From positions 35,933,112-35,997,111 of the forward strand of contig NC_041002.1 of assembly GCF_004193775.1 (NCBI RefSeq): a DNA stretch of 64,000 nt. The letters are read 5' to 3'. The translations under genes were made by a program, and so were the position numbers. A model generated the notes under the pieces. It saw only the letters and a list, made by a program, of their open reading frames with translations, searched no databases and was not told where the DNA came from. The stretch is from Glycine soja. Its lineage: Eukaryota > Streptophyta > Magnoliopsida > Fabales > Fabaceae. Of this stretch, positions 25,137 through 36,107 are shown piece by piece. Position 1 is the first letter of the stretch. Every line of letters starts with the position of its first letter.

Positions 25137-26075
25137 ATGTCAATAGGGTGGGGTACACTAGTATGTAAATTTGATCACTCTTACTGTCGAATTATAATTA
25201 TATATTACTTATAGTGTCAATTTTTATGAAAATTGAAAATCAATAAGAAATTGATCAAATAATTCATATTTTAGGATTTGAAAAGCATATATTATATCAA
25301 TTTTGATTTATAAGGATGAGGTATCAAATAAATTTTGATTGATATAAAATTTGGTAGATATGATCTACATGAAAGGAGTTTTAAATCCAATGATGGATTT
25401 TGAGATAAAATTATACAATTAAAAGTTATTAAATAGCGTAATAGTTAGTGTAAGTTGTACCAATGTCAACCCAAAGGTTGAATTAGTGATATAAGACTTT
25501 GTTGTGTTCATATGTGAGGAACAATTTATTTAGCAGGATAATTCGTGTTCGATTCCCTTTATGTGTAAAATTTCTTTGAGATAGTGACAACCACACACAA
25601 CAAATGTGATTAGTCTTTGATCTAGTGATTTGGAGGATATTCATGGTCTCTTAGCCAAGATAAAAAAAAGTTACACCGGTGTCATTTACGTATGTATATA
25701 TATAAGGAGAGATTAAATTACACCACTATAACTTAAATAATTATTACATCATTCTATAACTTGATATAAAATGTTATTTTTAACTATTCAATCGTTGAAT
25801 TATATCTACAAATTATCAAGATTGTTTGTGTCAAATTTTGTCAAAATTAAACAATATTAAAAAGGTAATCAAATGATCTATATTTTAGTATATTTTAAAA
25901 AATTTATATTTCATCATTTTTAATTTATATGAATGAGGTAACAAATAATTTTGGATTAATATAAAATCTTGTATGTATGAAAGAATTTTTCAATCCATGA
26001 GTAAGTTTTAAGAAAATAATATCCAAATGAAAGTTATTAACTAGTGTAATAGTTGGTCAAAGTTACACGGGTCTC
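25137..26075. repeat. pair of diverged direct repeats
   Basis: Two copies at about 25190-25470 and 25740-26070 share an ordered set of words: GTCAATTTTTATGAAAATT versus GTCAAATTTTGTCAAAATTA, ATAAGGATGAGGTATCAAAT versus ATGAATGAGGTAACAAAT, GAAAGGAGTTTTAAATCCA versus GAAAGAATTTTTCAATCCA, and TAGTGTAAGTTGTACC versus GGTCAAAGTTACAC. They are well diverged. Between them, 25549-25558 resembles a Pol III B-box (GTTCGATTCC). They look like two old copies of one non-coding mobile element, class unknown. Confidence 0.5.
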
Positions 26076-26271
26076 TCCCCCCCCCCCCTCTCTATATGTA
26101 TTTGTGGATTTTAAAATATAAAATTAAAAAAAAGTAAATTTTTTTTGTACCATACACTTGTAATAAAATTAGATAAATTTGAAGTGTATATGTATAGATT
26201 ATAGCAATAATTTATTTTATATGCAAATACTTGCATGTATGAGTATCTTGCTACTCGTCTTTGCTATGTTA

Positions 26272-26526
26272 GAGCATCCACAATGAGAGTTGCTTAACAA
26301 AAAAAATATTAATGTGTCACATGTGATTTTGAGTTGCTTAAAATTTGAAATAGTTGCTTATATAAGTAATTCTTGCTCATGATTTGCTTAACTTTGTATT
26401 AAAAATAAGAGAAAAAAATATTTGAGTTAAATAACTTGTTAACAAAAACTCCCATTGCAGAGAAAATTAATTGAGTTATTTAAGATTGAGGTGAGGTTGC
26501 TTATATGAAGACCATTGGAGATGCTC
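26272..26526. mobile_element. Tourist-like MITE with GAGCATC termini
   Basis: The 255-bp element begins GAGCATCCACAATGAGAG and ends ACCATTGGAGATGCTC, giving inverted termini of about 15 bp with a few mismatches. TTA flanks both sides (26269-26271 and 26527-26529). The GAGCATCTCCAATG terminus and TTA duplication are typical of plant PIF/Harbinger MITEs. It contains no ORF. Confidence 0.85.
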
Positions 26527-26636
26527 TTAATAAACGGATATTTATTTAACTATCAATTTCCAGTCCATAATGGAATTTACTTATGGATGTTTGCAGATAG
26601 AGAATTGTTTTGCCATCCTTAGTGCTAGATAATATA

Positions 26637-26898
26637 CTCCCTCCGTCCTATTATAATTATAAGAAGGAGAAAAAAAATTATTCCAAAATAATTCATCTTA
26701 GCTTTTCAATATAACATTAATTATATTTTTTCACTTATATCTCTTATAATATTAATGATGAATAATAAATTCTATAAATGAATTAATGATGATATAAAGT
26801 TAATTTTGTAAAATTACTATTATCTTTTATCTATTTATTATTTTTTCTAGATCCATATAAAATGATATAGGAGGACAATTATTTTGGAATGAAAGAGG
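26637..26898. mobile_element. Stowaway-like (Tc1/mariner) MITE
   Basis: The 262-bp element starts CTCCCTCCGTCC and ends ATTTTGGAATGAAAGAGG, with the dinucleotide TA on both sides. CTCCCTCCGT next to TA is the hallmark of plant Stowaway MITEs. It is AT-rich and non-coding. Confidence 0.85.
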
Positions 26899-27102
26899 TA
26901 TTATATGATAAGAACTATAAAGTGCAATGAATCATTTATGGAAAATATTTAGTTAGATAAGATTATTTTATCATGAAATAAATATAATTAATTATTTTCT
27001 TAAAACTTGTGCAATTGTCTTAAATAACAAATAAAATGAGATAAAATTTCATTAACTTTTTTTGTTATCATGTTGGTGGAAAGTGTTTATTAGTTTTATC
27101 AA

Positions 27103-28494
27103 GGGTAAATAGTTACTTTTGTCTTTAAATGTGTAATTCGCTGACAAATGTGTCCTTGAAAGATGAAAATATAAAATTTAGTTTCCGAAAGTATAAAAAG
27201 TGCAACAAATATATCCGACCTTTAACATTCGTCCGTCACCGTTAATAAAATAACCTACGTGACACAGAGAGACAAATTTGTTATTGAAATGATTGTCAAC
27301 GTGGTCATATCTAATTACTAGCATAAGGACATATTTATTATATAATATTTTTTTGACTTTTCGTCTTCCTATTCTGCTCACAAATGCATCCCTGAAAGAT
27401 GAAAATACAAAATTTAGTTCCTGAAAGTGTAAAAAGTGCGAAAAATATATCTAAAAGTTAATAGTGGATTGTGAGTAATTATTATAATTTTGAAAAATTT
27501 ATAATGATTGTGACAAAATTTTGGGAGAGTTATATCACACTTGTAAGTGCCTCTTTCCGTTATATAATTTTTAAGTTTCATCAACGGTTGAGACATACAT
27601 AAAATATTATCAATGGAAGTGAATTTTTATTGTTTTGGCAAATTCTTCTTACTTTTCTTCAACTACAAAAAATAAATAATCATTTGGTTGTTAACTCTTG
27701 AATAAATGCTATCAATACAGGAAAAAAAGAAATTTTACTGTAAAACGATAAGAAAATTATTGTTTCTGTTTAATCAAATACTATTTATTTAATTTTTTTT
27801 ATAATTTTTTCATAATAAAATATGAATGTCTATTATATATGCAATGACATCAAATTAAAAATTATAATAAAAGTTTGTTAATTTTTAATTTTTTTAAAAT
27901 CATACACAATTATTTTTTTGACTGATCATTTAAAAAGTCATAACCTTAAAAAAGTTATTCCAAAGGAGGTGAATGTTTCTTACAAATTAAAAGTGTCATT
28001 ACAATTTTCCTTAAAAAATTTTCATGGATCTAATTTAACTATAATGCTTTACAATAAGTATTTTTTTTTTACTTGAACCTTTGATCAAGCATGAGAGTAT
28101 AAAAAAATTACTTACGAGTTTATAAAACGAGTATTTTTTCTTTTATACTCAATTTAATTTACGAGTTTGTTAAAAAAAATTTATTGCAATCATTATAAAA
28201 TTTTCCAAATTATAATAATTAGTCACAATCTACTATTAACGTTTAGGTATATTTGTCGCACTTTTTACACTTTTAAAAACTAAATTTTATATTTTCATTT
28301 TTCTAGGACGCATTTGTCAAATTCGTCCCTTTGTGCCGGGTAGACTATTTCATTAATAGTGACATATAGAAGTTAACGGACGGATATATCTGTTGTACTT
28401 TTTACACTTTTAGGACTAAATTTTATATTTTCATCTTTCAGGGACACATTTATTGCTGAATTATACATTTAGGGACACAAGTGACTATTTATCC
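27103..28494. mobile_element. non-autonomous Mutator-like element, long TIRs, 9-bp TSD
   Basis: The 1,392-bp element is flanked by exact 9-bp copies of TTTTATCAA (27094-27102 and 28495-28503). Its ends are long inverted repeats: GGGTAAATAGTTACTTTTGT at the left, and on the reverse strand at the right GGATAAATAGTCACTTGTGT. Similarity extends about 120 bp inward. A second, inner inverted pair (about 27360-27540 and 28190-28330) repeats part of the terminal sequence, including the GATGAAAATA.AAATTTAGTT word. It has no transposase ORF. Confidence 0.9.
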
Positions 28495-30258
28495 TTTTAT
28501 CAATGACTAATTTTCATTGTAAAATTTGATAGATCACCTTTAATAATTTTCTTTTCTAAATACCATTATTTTCTTTTATAAACATGACCCAAGACTTTAT
28601 TCAATAATGCGAGTTCAGTTATTTTCAGACCAAATAATGTTGGTAAGCTTTACTAGCATTAAACATCAACATCTGAAACAAATTAGCAATTATCACAATT
28701 TTCATTAATGTTAAAATTAAACTTTATTAGCATTAGTAATGGGGGTTATTAAATATTGGTGATGAAACTTTTTACAAATAATAAAATAAACTTAATTTTA
28801 ATCTTGATCAACAATTATAATTATTTGAACTATTTAAAATGATAATCTTGACTTTGTTTTTACTTAAAAATAGCTAAAAAATATTGAACTATTCTTCGTG
28901 ATTACGTTACTGTAAAACAGAAGGCATCAAGTTCTGTAAATAATAAAAGGTTAACATTCAAAATTAGTTTTTTTTTTCCTTTTCATTATAAGAAAAACTT
29001 TTTATTTTAATTTATCCATCATATTGAATTTGAAGATAATATTATTTTTATTTTTTAATTACATCTTTATTAATAAAATAAAAGAATAATAGATGAAGTG
29101 CTAAAGTAATGAATCAGAATGATAAATATTATCATATCAATAATTTATAAATAATCTTAGCACAATTGGAAAATATAAGATATATTTTTTAATTCATGTA
29201 TTCTAACATTAAACAACTTAAAAAAAGGGAGTATTAAGACTTAAGACACTCCTTAGGTCATATCTCTATTTGATTTTTAACAACATAATATCAAATAAAA
29301 ATGATAACAAGTTTAAAAGTGGAAATTATTAATTGATAAAAGTAATTTTTTATTCATTAAATAATAACCAATAATATTTTGAGGAAATAATATATGCATT
29401 AACTATCTAAAATTTTTTATACTCTTATCAAATCGCAAATTATCATAATAAATTTATTAATTTTAGTAATAATTAATACTTTAAAAGTCATATAAAAGAA
29501 ATTTTTATTTATTGACATCATAAAAACTTTTACACTTCACAAAACATGATCATTAAACTCAAATTTATAAAAAAAATAAAATAAGAATTATAATTATTAA
29601 TTAAAAATCAACAAACATACGTCAACAACTTTACATATTATTTTTTTTATAGATTTTATCATTAACTTATTTTTTCAATTTTCATCAACAATTATAATTC
29701 CTTAATTTAATTTAGGTAAATTGTTAATGTATAAATATTTATAACGCATAAAATTGACATAATAATGTAACCATCTATTTAGCAAAAAAGAATGATGTAA
29801 GAGTGATAGTTACATACTCCAAACAATATTAGTTTTGATTCAATTACTTAGAGACATCCTTAATTTTTAACCCATAACAAAAATCATGTATACATATCTA
29901 CGCAATAAATTAATTAGAAATAGTTTTAGATTAAAATTTCAAAAAGTAATTATTATAAAAGTAAAAATATGACCGTCCTGAAATAATTTTATAACTTTTT
30001 CTCTCCAATTTTTTTATATCTTATTATAAATCCTCTTATAAATTTTCCTACTAAGAGGAAAAATTTAGAATTATCCTATTAAATAATTATAGATAAAAAA
30101 ATCTTTAAATTAATGTATTAAAATTAAATCCGTTTTTCTTTTATTTTACCTTTTAAACACTATTTTTTACTTTAAAAATCAAATTATTTTCCATTTTACA
30201 AATTGAAATATTTATTTTCAAAATTTTCTATTTACAACCTGCATTTACGGTTTTTTAA
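28495..30258. other. AT-rich intergenic DNA upstream of the gene
   Basis: No gene or element is recognised. The sequence is dominated by A/T tracts with stops in every frame. It separates the Mutator-like element from the promoter region of the gene at 30893. Confidence 0.65.
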
Positions 30259-30337
30259 AAATTAAATTCTAATTGATTATTTTACCATTCTCAAATTAAA
30301 TTCTAATTGATTATTTTACCATTCTCAAATTAAATTC
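30259..30337. repeat. 34-bp tandem duplication
   Basis: AAATTAAATTCTAATTGATT starts at 30259 and again at 30293, each unit ending TTTACCATTCTC; a partial third start follows. It lies about 0.6 kb upstream of the gene's ATG. Confidence 0.9.
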
Positions 30338-30430
30338 CAACCTTAATTCATTAAAAATTTTCCTTTTTCTTTCTTTTTCAAATAATGATTTTACGACAAA
30401 TATTCCTTTTCGGAATCCAAATTTCCCCCT

Positions 30431-30892
30431 CACGTGTTTAGTGCTGTTATGCCAAACAATACGACCCATCGACAAAGAGAAACCGAGTAAGTAACCATCC
30501 CGAAACGGTAGAAGTTACAAAAATGCATGAAAGGCGCGTGCACCACACTGTCACCTAAACGCGCGTGAGGCCAAAAGCACCGCCTCTTTTCTCTCTCCAC
30601 AGATCCACACTCCTTCCCCCTCTCTCTAGTTTCTACCCCACACCCCAAAAATTTATTAATTTTATTTTTAATAATAATTAATAATTAAAAAAAAAAACCA
30701 AAACCGTTTCACTGTGTGTTCGAGACGGAGTGTACTTAAGGGGAATGCCTCTGTTCGATACAAACCCTCTTTCTCACAGATCCATATCTTCACTTTCTCT
30801 CTTCTTTCTTTCTTTTCTTCACTCACTCTCTTCATTACTCTTCTCAAATTCTTCCCAAATTCAAATTCAAATTTCTTTGATTGTGTTTTTCC
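30431..30892 (+). promoter_or_regulatory. promoter and pyrimidine-rich 5' leader of the 30.9-kb gene
   Basis: Base composition changes sharply here from AT-rich to mixed. Candidate plant cis-elements are a CACGTG G-box (30431-30436) and two GCGCGT words matching the CAMTA-type VCGCGB motif (30534-30539 and 30561-30566). From about 30770 to 30850 the sequence is CT-rich (TCTCTCTTC-type), typical of plant 5' leaders. The transcription start is not determined and no convincing TATA box stands out. The elements are motif matches only. Confidence 0.45.
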
Positions 30893-32429
30893 ATGGCTGA
30901 CAATTTGGACGACGGCGAGTTTTGGCTCCCTCCTCAGTTTCTCACCGACGACGACGACGACACGTCGTTCAACAATGCCAAAAACGACGCCGTTTCGAAG
31001 TCTCTGTTTTTCAGCTCCTCCAGCGAGACCGAGAGCGACGAGGAGGACCACCACCTCGCCGAGTTGACTCGCCGCGTCGCTCTCGAACTCGATCTCAACA
31101 ACAACAACAACTCTGCAAAACCCAAGGTGACCAACAAAAAAAAGAAGAAAGAAAAGAAAAAAAACAAACTCAGCACTTTGTCCACTTTGTCTTCTTCTTA
31201 ATAAATAGAGAACTTAATTTATTGTGTTTTGTTTGTTTAGGGCGTGTTTGGGGGTGGTTCTCCGCAGTCAATCCTGAGCGCGTTCGGGAGCAGCGGGAAA
31301 GGGTCGAGCCCAAACGGCGCCGTTCCCCACGTGAACTCCTCGTCCACGTGGGATCTGCTGCGGGCAGCCGCAGGGGAAGTCGAGAGGATGCGCGACGGTT
31401 ACAGCTTTCTGACGCCGTCTCCCGTTGCTGCTGCTGCTCAACCCAACGCTGTTAACGGCGTCGTGTTGGGATTTTACTATCAGCAGCCGCAGCTGCACCA
31501 GCAACAACCGTCGCATTCTCAGCAGCAGTTACAGATTGCGCAAGTAAGTGAAAACGCAAACAGCTTTTAATTTTATGCTCTATTTTTTAATTGGTGCATA
31601 TTTTTTAAATTTTTTTATTGTTTTGTAGTTTGAGATGATGAGGAAGCAGCAGCAACAGAGGCAAATGGTCCCTCCCAACAGAGGAAGGAACAACAACAGC
31701 AGCAACAACGTTGTTAGGGTAGGGAACGTTGTTAATGGGATAGGTTTGTCTGCTTCTGCATGGCCTCCTAATGGGTCTGGCATGAGGGCCGTTTTTCTTT
31801 CTGGCAAGAGAGAAAGAAGCACCGGAACCGGCGTGTTCTTGCCTCGCTGTGTTGACACTCGCAATAATAATGAATCTCGCAAGAAGCCAGGTAATCATTC
31901 TAGTCAATTTAATTAAACATGATATAATAATGGTTTTAATTAATTAAAATAATTAATATTTTTTATTAATTGCAATTACTGACTTGGTTTTTTTTTTTTT
32001 ACGGGTTTTGCAGTGTGCAATACTGTGTTGGTGTCTGATAGAGTGGCGCAGGCGTTGAATCTGGAGGGTGTGGTGGGTGGTGGCCGTGGCCACAAGCAGC
32101 AACACAAGCCTCGTTTCAATGGGGAAAATGGTAAAGTACATTTTTCATTTTTCTTGTGGGTTTATATTTATTTATTACGGAGTATTTTTTGATTTTTTTT
32201 AATAATTATTGGGGGTGGGGAACAAGTTTTTATGGGTATGTGAAATTCTGAATTGTTGGTGTCATGTGCAGGATCGCCGGTTTCAAGGGTTAGGAGTAAC
32301 AATAATAATAATAATCATTATGGTTATGGTTATTCCCATCATCAGAAGCGTAACAACTTGAAGCCGCAGCAGCAGCCACAAGTTGTGGTGAACCATGAGA
32401 TCCAGTTGCCTCTGGAATGGACTTATTGA
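30893..32429 (+). CDS. plant-specific protein of unknown function, five exons, 357 residues
   Basis: Exons are 30893-31126, 31241-31543, 31629-31890, 32014-32130 and 32272-32429. All four introns (114, 85, 123, 141 bp) are GT...AG and the joined frame is open to TGA at 32427-32429. The ATG follows a CT-rich leader in CCATGG context. The protein starts with an acidic DGEFWLPPQFL segment (residues 7-17) and Asp/Ser/Glu-rich sequence. WDLLRAAAGEVERM follows (115-128), then Gln-rich tracts with FEMMRKQ at the exon 2-3 join. A conserved-looking block AWPP..GSGMRAVFL...GTGVFLPR (223-252) leads to VLVSDRVAQALNL and the C-terminal LPLEWTY. I see no signal peptide, membrane segment or catalytic motif; low-complexity Q/N/S tracts suggest a largely disordered protein. 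From memory this architecture occurs in a plant family of unknown role, some members labelled 'TIP41-like' in databases; that label is unverified. It is the only credible host gene in the window. Confidence 0.88.
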
Positions 32430-34284
32430 AATGAACGAATGATGAATGTAGTCATGGCTAGTCTAGTCTTTTTATTATTATTATTTTTTGGTTTTGGGGG
32501 AATGGGTGTAGTTTTTACTTTTTATATTTTTTTGGGGTTGGGGAAATGGGTAACAGTTTTTAGTTTTTATTTTATTTTATATTCTACAGGATGAATAGCA
32601 ATATCTTTATATAAGGGTAGAAGAAATTAAGAAGTAGGGATTTTGTTTGGTTTGGGAGAAAAAAGGAATTATAGCTTCTTTTTTTTTTTTGGTTTATCGG
32701 TAGAAAATAACAACATTTGGGGGGTCTATGGATAAAGCCATTGATGGCGGTAGGAGCAGCAGAAGATGGTGGCAGTGATATCAGTAACTTTTGTTTTAAT
32801 GGCTTGGGAAAGGCAAAAAGCGGTGGGATGGGTTATTAATTTTTTTGCCCCTCTTTTTCTGTGGTTTTGGATAAAATAATTTGAAAAGTTGAAGAGGCAT
32901 AAGCAGGATTTGCTGAGGTTACAGCCTTTTTTCCTATAATTGAATCAGAATGTAATCATTTGGGAGGGAAGTCATTACTGTACTCTGATATTTTACAGCC
33001 TGGACACCCCAATTACTATGAATCAATAATGCAATGGAAATGAAAATTTACATTTAATGATGTCTTTATCTGTGGTTAGTTTACTGTATTCAAATTTCAA
33101 ATGTTAAACCGTCGAGACCCTTGTTTTGTAGGTATTACTTTGATACTGGCTTAATGACAGGTGTTAGTGTAATTAATTACTGTGTTAAATTGGTAAATCG
33201 CTATCTTAAATTCGAAGGAAATGGTTTGACTGGTTGACAACTCAGTCTTGCTAGTGTAAATTGGAGTTACGTTTGCTTTGCTTACCCCAAGAAGCAGTGG
33301 CAGCTGGATTTGATTTGTACTCGTAGCACTGTTCGTATTCGTTTAGAATTATGTTATTCTAATACTCCTATTTTACTATAGTACTCCTTTTAATTATGAG
33401 AGATTATGACATCATATAACTTATAATATGTATCTTTTCTCTCAGTGTATTTTTTTCTCTCACTAAGTATAGAATAACATTTTGGTTGTTCTACTATATT
33501 TATCCTTTAATCATACACCACATTTCGATTATAACTATTTGTATTTTTGTGGGTATTAGGGTGACTTTTTTAAACTAAAAGAAAAACAATTTTAATAGAA
33601 ATTCTTTTTAAAGTTTTTTTAAGGAGGAAATATGATTTTCTTTTTAAATAAATCAAAAAAGGAATTGTTTTAAACAAAATCAGAAATTACATTTTTTTAT
33701 TAAAAAAACATTTAAAAAACAAAATTAAACAACTAACCCTTAATTTAATTTTAGTTTACTTATGTTTTTTTACTGTTAAGATATTCATTATGCATTTCAC
33801 TATTAGTGTGATTGAAAATGATTTAAATATATTTATATAACATAGTAGTAGTATAAGTAATATAGTTTTACTACATTTAACGGGTAATACTATATCAAAA
33901 CTCTAAATTAGTCGGCACTTATTTTTTATCCGTTCATACATTTAACCAATTGTGGATTGTGTATTCTTCTTGATTGTCTTCAAATTTTGAAATCTAGTTT
34001 GAATTAAGAAAAGCAAGTAGTAGGAACAGAAATATTTTTAAAGCGAGTTAGGACTTTTGCTTTTTTGGGGTTGTGGCCTTTACTAGGTAAGAATTTTATT
34101 TCGTTATTTTCTAACTGGGTTTGGCCATGTAGGACCTGTTGTTTAAGCGGGCCCGCTTTGACACGTGTAATGTGCCAAGAATGTTTTGTTTTACTTTTTT
34201 CATTAAGAATGTTCAGGGAATAGTTTTAGATTTCCTTTTTATTTATGGAAAAAAAAAATTGTTTCTAAACTTACCAAAATAAAT
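32430..34284. other. 3' flank of the gene and intergenic DNA
   Basis: The first 600 bp or so are T/G-rich with an AATGAATAGC and AATAATGC-rich stretch near 33020-33050, compatible with a 3' UTR, but no polyadenylation site can be fixed. Further on the sequence becomes AT-rich with no gene. A short inverted pair (GTTATTCTA near 33352 and TAGAATAAC near 33469) may be a decayed MITE. Confidence 0.5.
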
Positions 34285-34902
34285 GCCTAGAATATAGGAA
34301 TAGTCCGATCTCTTTTTTTTTTTTTTAATTTGTTCTCCTAATTTTTATAAATTCTAAAATGATTCTCTTACTTATTTTATTTATGATAAATTAATCCTTT
34401 AAAAAAATTGATCATTTTTTAATACAATTTTAAACTTTTTTTTATTCAAAATGTGAAATTTGTCTTATTAAAGACACATACCTGAAAATTATAGAAATCA
34501 ATTAATGTTTGAATGATAAAGGTCATAAATCCAGTGAAAATCTTGTGAAAAATGAGTCTCATAAATAATAAGAAAAAAATGTAATATTAGATTTTTAAGT
34601 TTTTGATTACTCCTAAGACTAACTTTTTATGTATTTTTCATCTTTTTTATGTGTTTTTGTTGGTCTGAACATTAATTGATTTTCATAATTTTTATGTACA
34701 AGAATCTAAGACAACAAATTTCATATTTTGAATAAATTAATAGAAGTTGAAAGTTGTCATGCTCAAAAATTGAAAACAAATAATTTTTTGAAAGGACTAA
34801 TTTATCATAAATTAAATAAGGAGACCATTTTATAACTTTTGAAAGTTAGGAAACTCATTTAAATAAAAAAATAAGTTAAGGAACTATTTGTATATTTTAA
34901 CC
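34285..34902. mobile_element. small Mutator-like MITE with 9-bp TSD
   Basis: The 618-bp element has AAAATAAAT on both sides (34276-34284 and 34903-34911). The left end GCCTAGAATATAGGAATAGT matches the reverse complement of the right end, GGTTAAAATATACAAATAGT, imperfectly. The inverted similarity continues inward through TTTATGATAAATTA.TCCTTT. No ORF is present. The 9-bp duplication and long AT-rich TIRs point to the Mutator superfamily. Confidence 0.75.
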
Positions 34903-35299
34903 AAAATAAATTATAAGTAATTAGCTATCAATTCACAATACCGAATGTGTTGTAATTTTCATAAAAATTAATTTTAAAATTTAATTATAATTTATTGACT
35001 ATAAAATTTTTAGTAGTATTATGTAACAAATAATAATTACAAACATTTATTTTTATTTCGTTACCAAATTATGTGTATTATTAGTTCTTTAATAAATATT
35101 TGAATTTAATTGGCATATATCATTGTATATTGTAAATTAATCAAAAATTATTTCTACATATCAAAAATCAAAAATCATTTTTATATGATGTTTATGCTTG
35201 AGTGTATGTAATATTTATTCTATACACATAAAAATCTTCCTACAAAGATTGACCAATTGTATAAGAATGAATGTATGTTTAGATTAAAGTTGAAAGAGA

Positions 35300-35752
35300 T
35301 CAAAAATATTTTTTATTCTGGAAGTAACAACTTTTATCTCTAAGTTGTACATTATTTCTAACTTTATCTATAATCTATCGGCTATTATCTACAAACTAGT
35401 AATTATCTGCAAAGGCGGTAACAATTCCTACAAATAAGGACTCGCAACTCCCTCTACACACTATAAGTACTAGGTTCTCTCGTACGCTATCGAACACACA
35501 CACCTATGAGCATACACAACTCACACATTCATTTGTACTCACTTGAGGCAAACACCTTCATACCTGCTCATATACTTATTCTCTCATATTCTCCTAACTC
35601 ATATACTTACTTGAGCGTCAGAGTCATTTGTTTTGTAGGTCTTCCCTCTTGTCCTCCTAACAAAGGTCACTCTTTAGCTGGTGTGGAGTCCAGGAGCCCA
35701 CCTTAGCCACGTCCACCCTGACGTGTACCAGCTTCGGATTTTGGTAAGTACA
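35300..35752 (+). mobile_element. element H: 5' LTR (start approximate)
   Basis: The stretch ends ...GGTAAGTACA at 35752, two bases before a primer-site-like TGGTACCCACTGTTGGGCC (35755-35773), with gag of a Tat-like element following. Internally it has CACTATAAGTAC as a possible TATA region and CGTCAGAGTCATTTGTTTTG near its end, similar in style to U5 of Tat-lineage elements. No matching 3' LTR is found before element J, so the left boundary and length are guesses. Confidence 0.45.
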
Positions 35753-35754
35753 TT

Positions 35755-35773
35755 TGGTACCCACTGTTGGGCC
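35755..35773 (+). promoter_or_regulatory. element H: candidate primer binding site
   Basis: TGGTACCCACTGTTGGGCC begins with the TGG that pairs with a tRNA CCA end and lies directly after the presumed LTR. The priming tRNA was not identified. Confidence 0.5.
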
Positions 35774-35820
35774 GCGGTAAAACATACCCCGGAGTTTCTC
35801 ATTATCTTCCTCTTTTACCC

Positions 35821-36107
35821 ATGGTAAACACGCAGTCTGACCTCAGACGCGAGATCCCTTTCGAAGGCTCCAATCCTCTTGTAGTAGCCATGCCAGATAC
35901 TGATACTTTCCAACAACTCCAAAACCACATTGCGAAGATGAAGCGACGCCATGAGGAGGAGCTTAGAAAGCTAAAGGCTGACCACAATCAGTTGGAGGCT
36001 CGTTTTAGAAGCCCCCAGGACGACGAGCACTCTGTTCATACATTGCCCAAGCGCACTCATGGGGAATCATACCCCCGGCGCACAATTAACACACAAGATG
36101 ATCCAAG
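35821..36107 (+). pseudogene. element H: gag N-terminus, cut by element G
   Basis: The plus-strand frame gives MVNTQSDLRREIPFEGSNP, a coiled-coil-like FQQLQNHIAKMKRRHEEELRKLKADHNQLEARF, and a polar stretch ending TINTQDDPS. The frame then runs into element G at 36108. Beyond G the same gag resumes at 41284. The alternating hydrophobic/charged pattern is typical of the N-terminal part of Tat-lineage Gag. The start codon at 35821-35823 is the first ATG after the primer site region in this frame with good coding content. Confidence 0.7.

Noticed and set aside
26078..26092. C13 tract and similar G tracts near 45858 and 48231
   Set aside because: Homopolymers too short and isolated to call G-quadruplex or regulatory elements; sequence error is also possible.
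30668..31185. Minus-strand ORFs opposite exon 1 (128 and 83 residues)
   Set aside because: Antisense shadows of a skewed-composition exon; leucine/valine runs come from complementing acidic and asparagine-rich codons.
30922..31455. 177-residue plus-strand ORF overlapping the host gene
   Set aside because: It reads through intron 1 in a different frame; the spliced frame with four GT-AG introns explains the locus and has the motif blocks.
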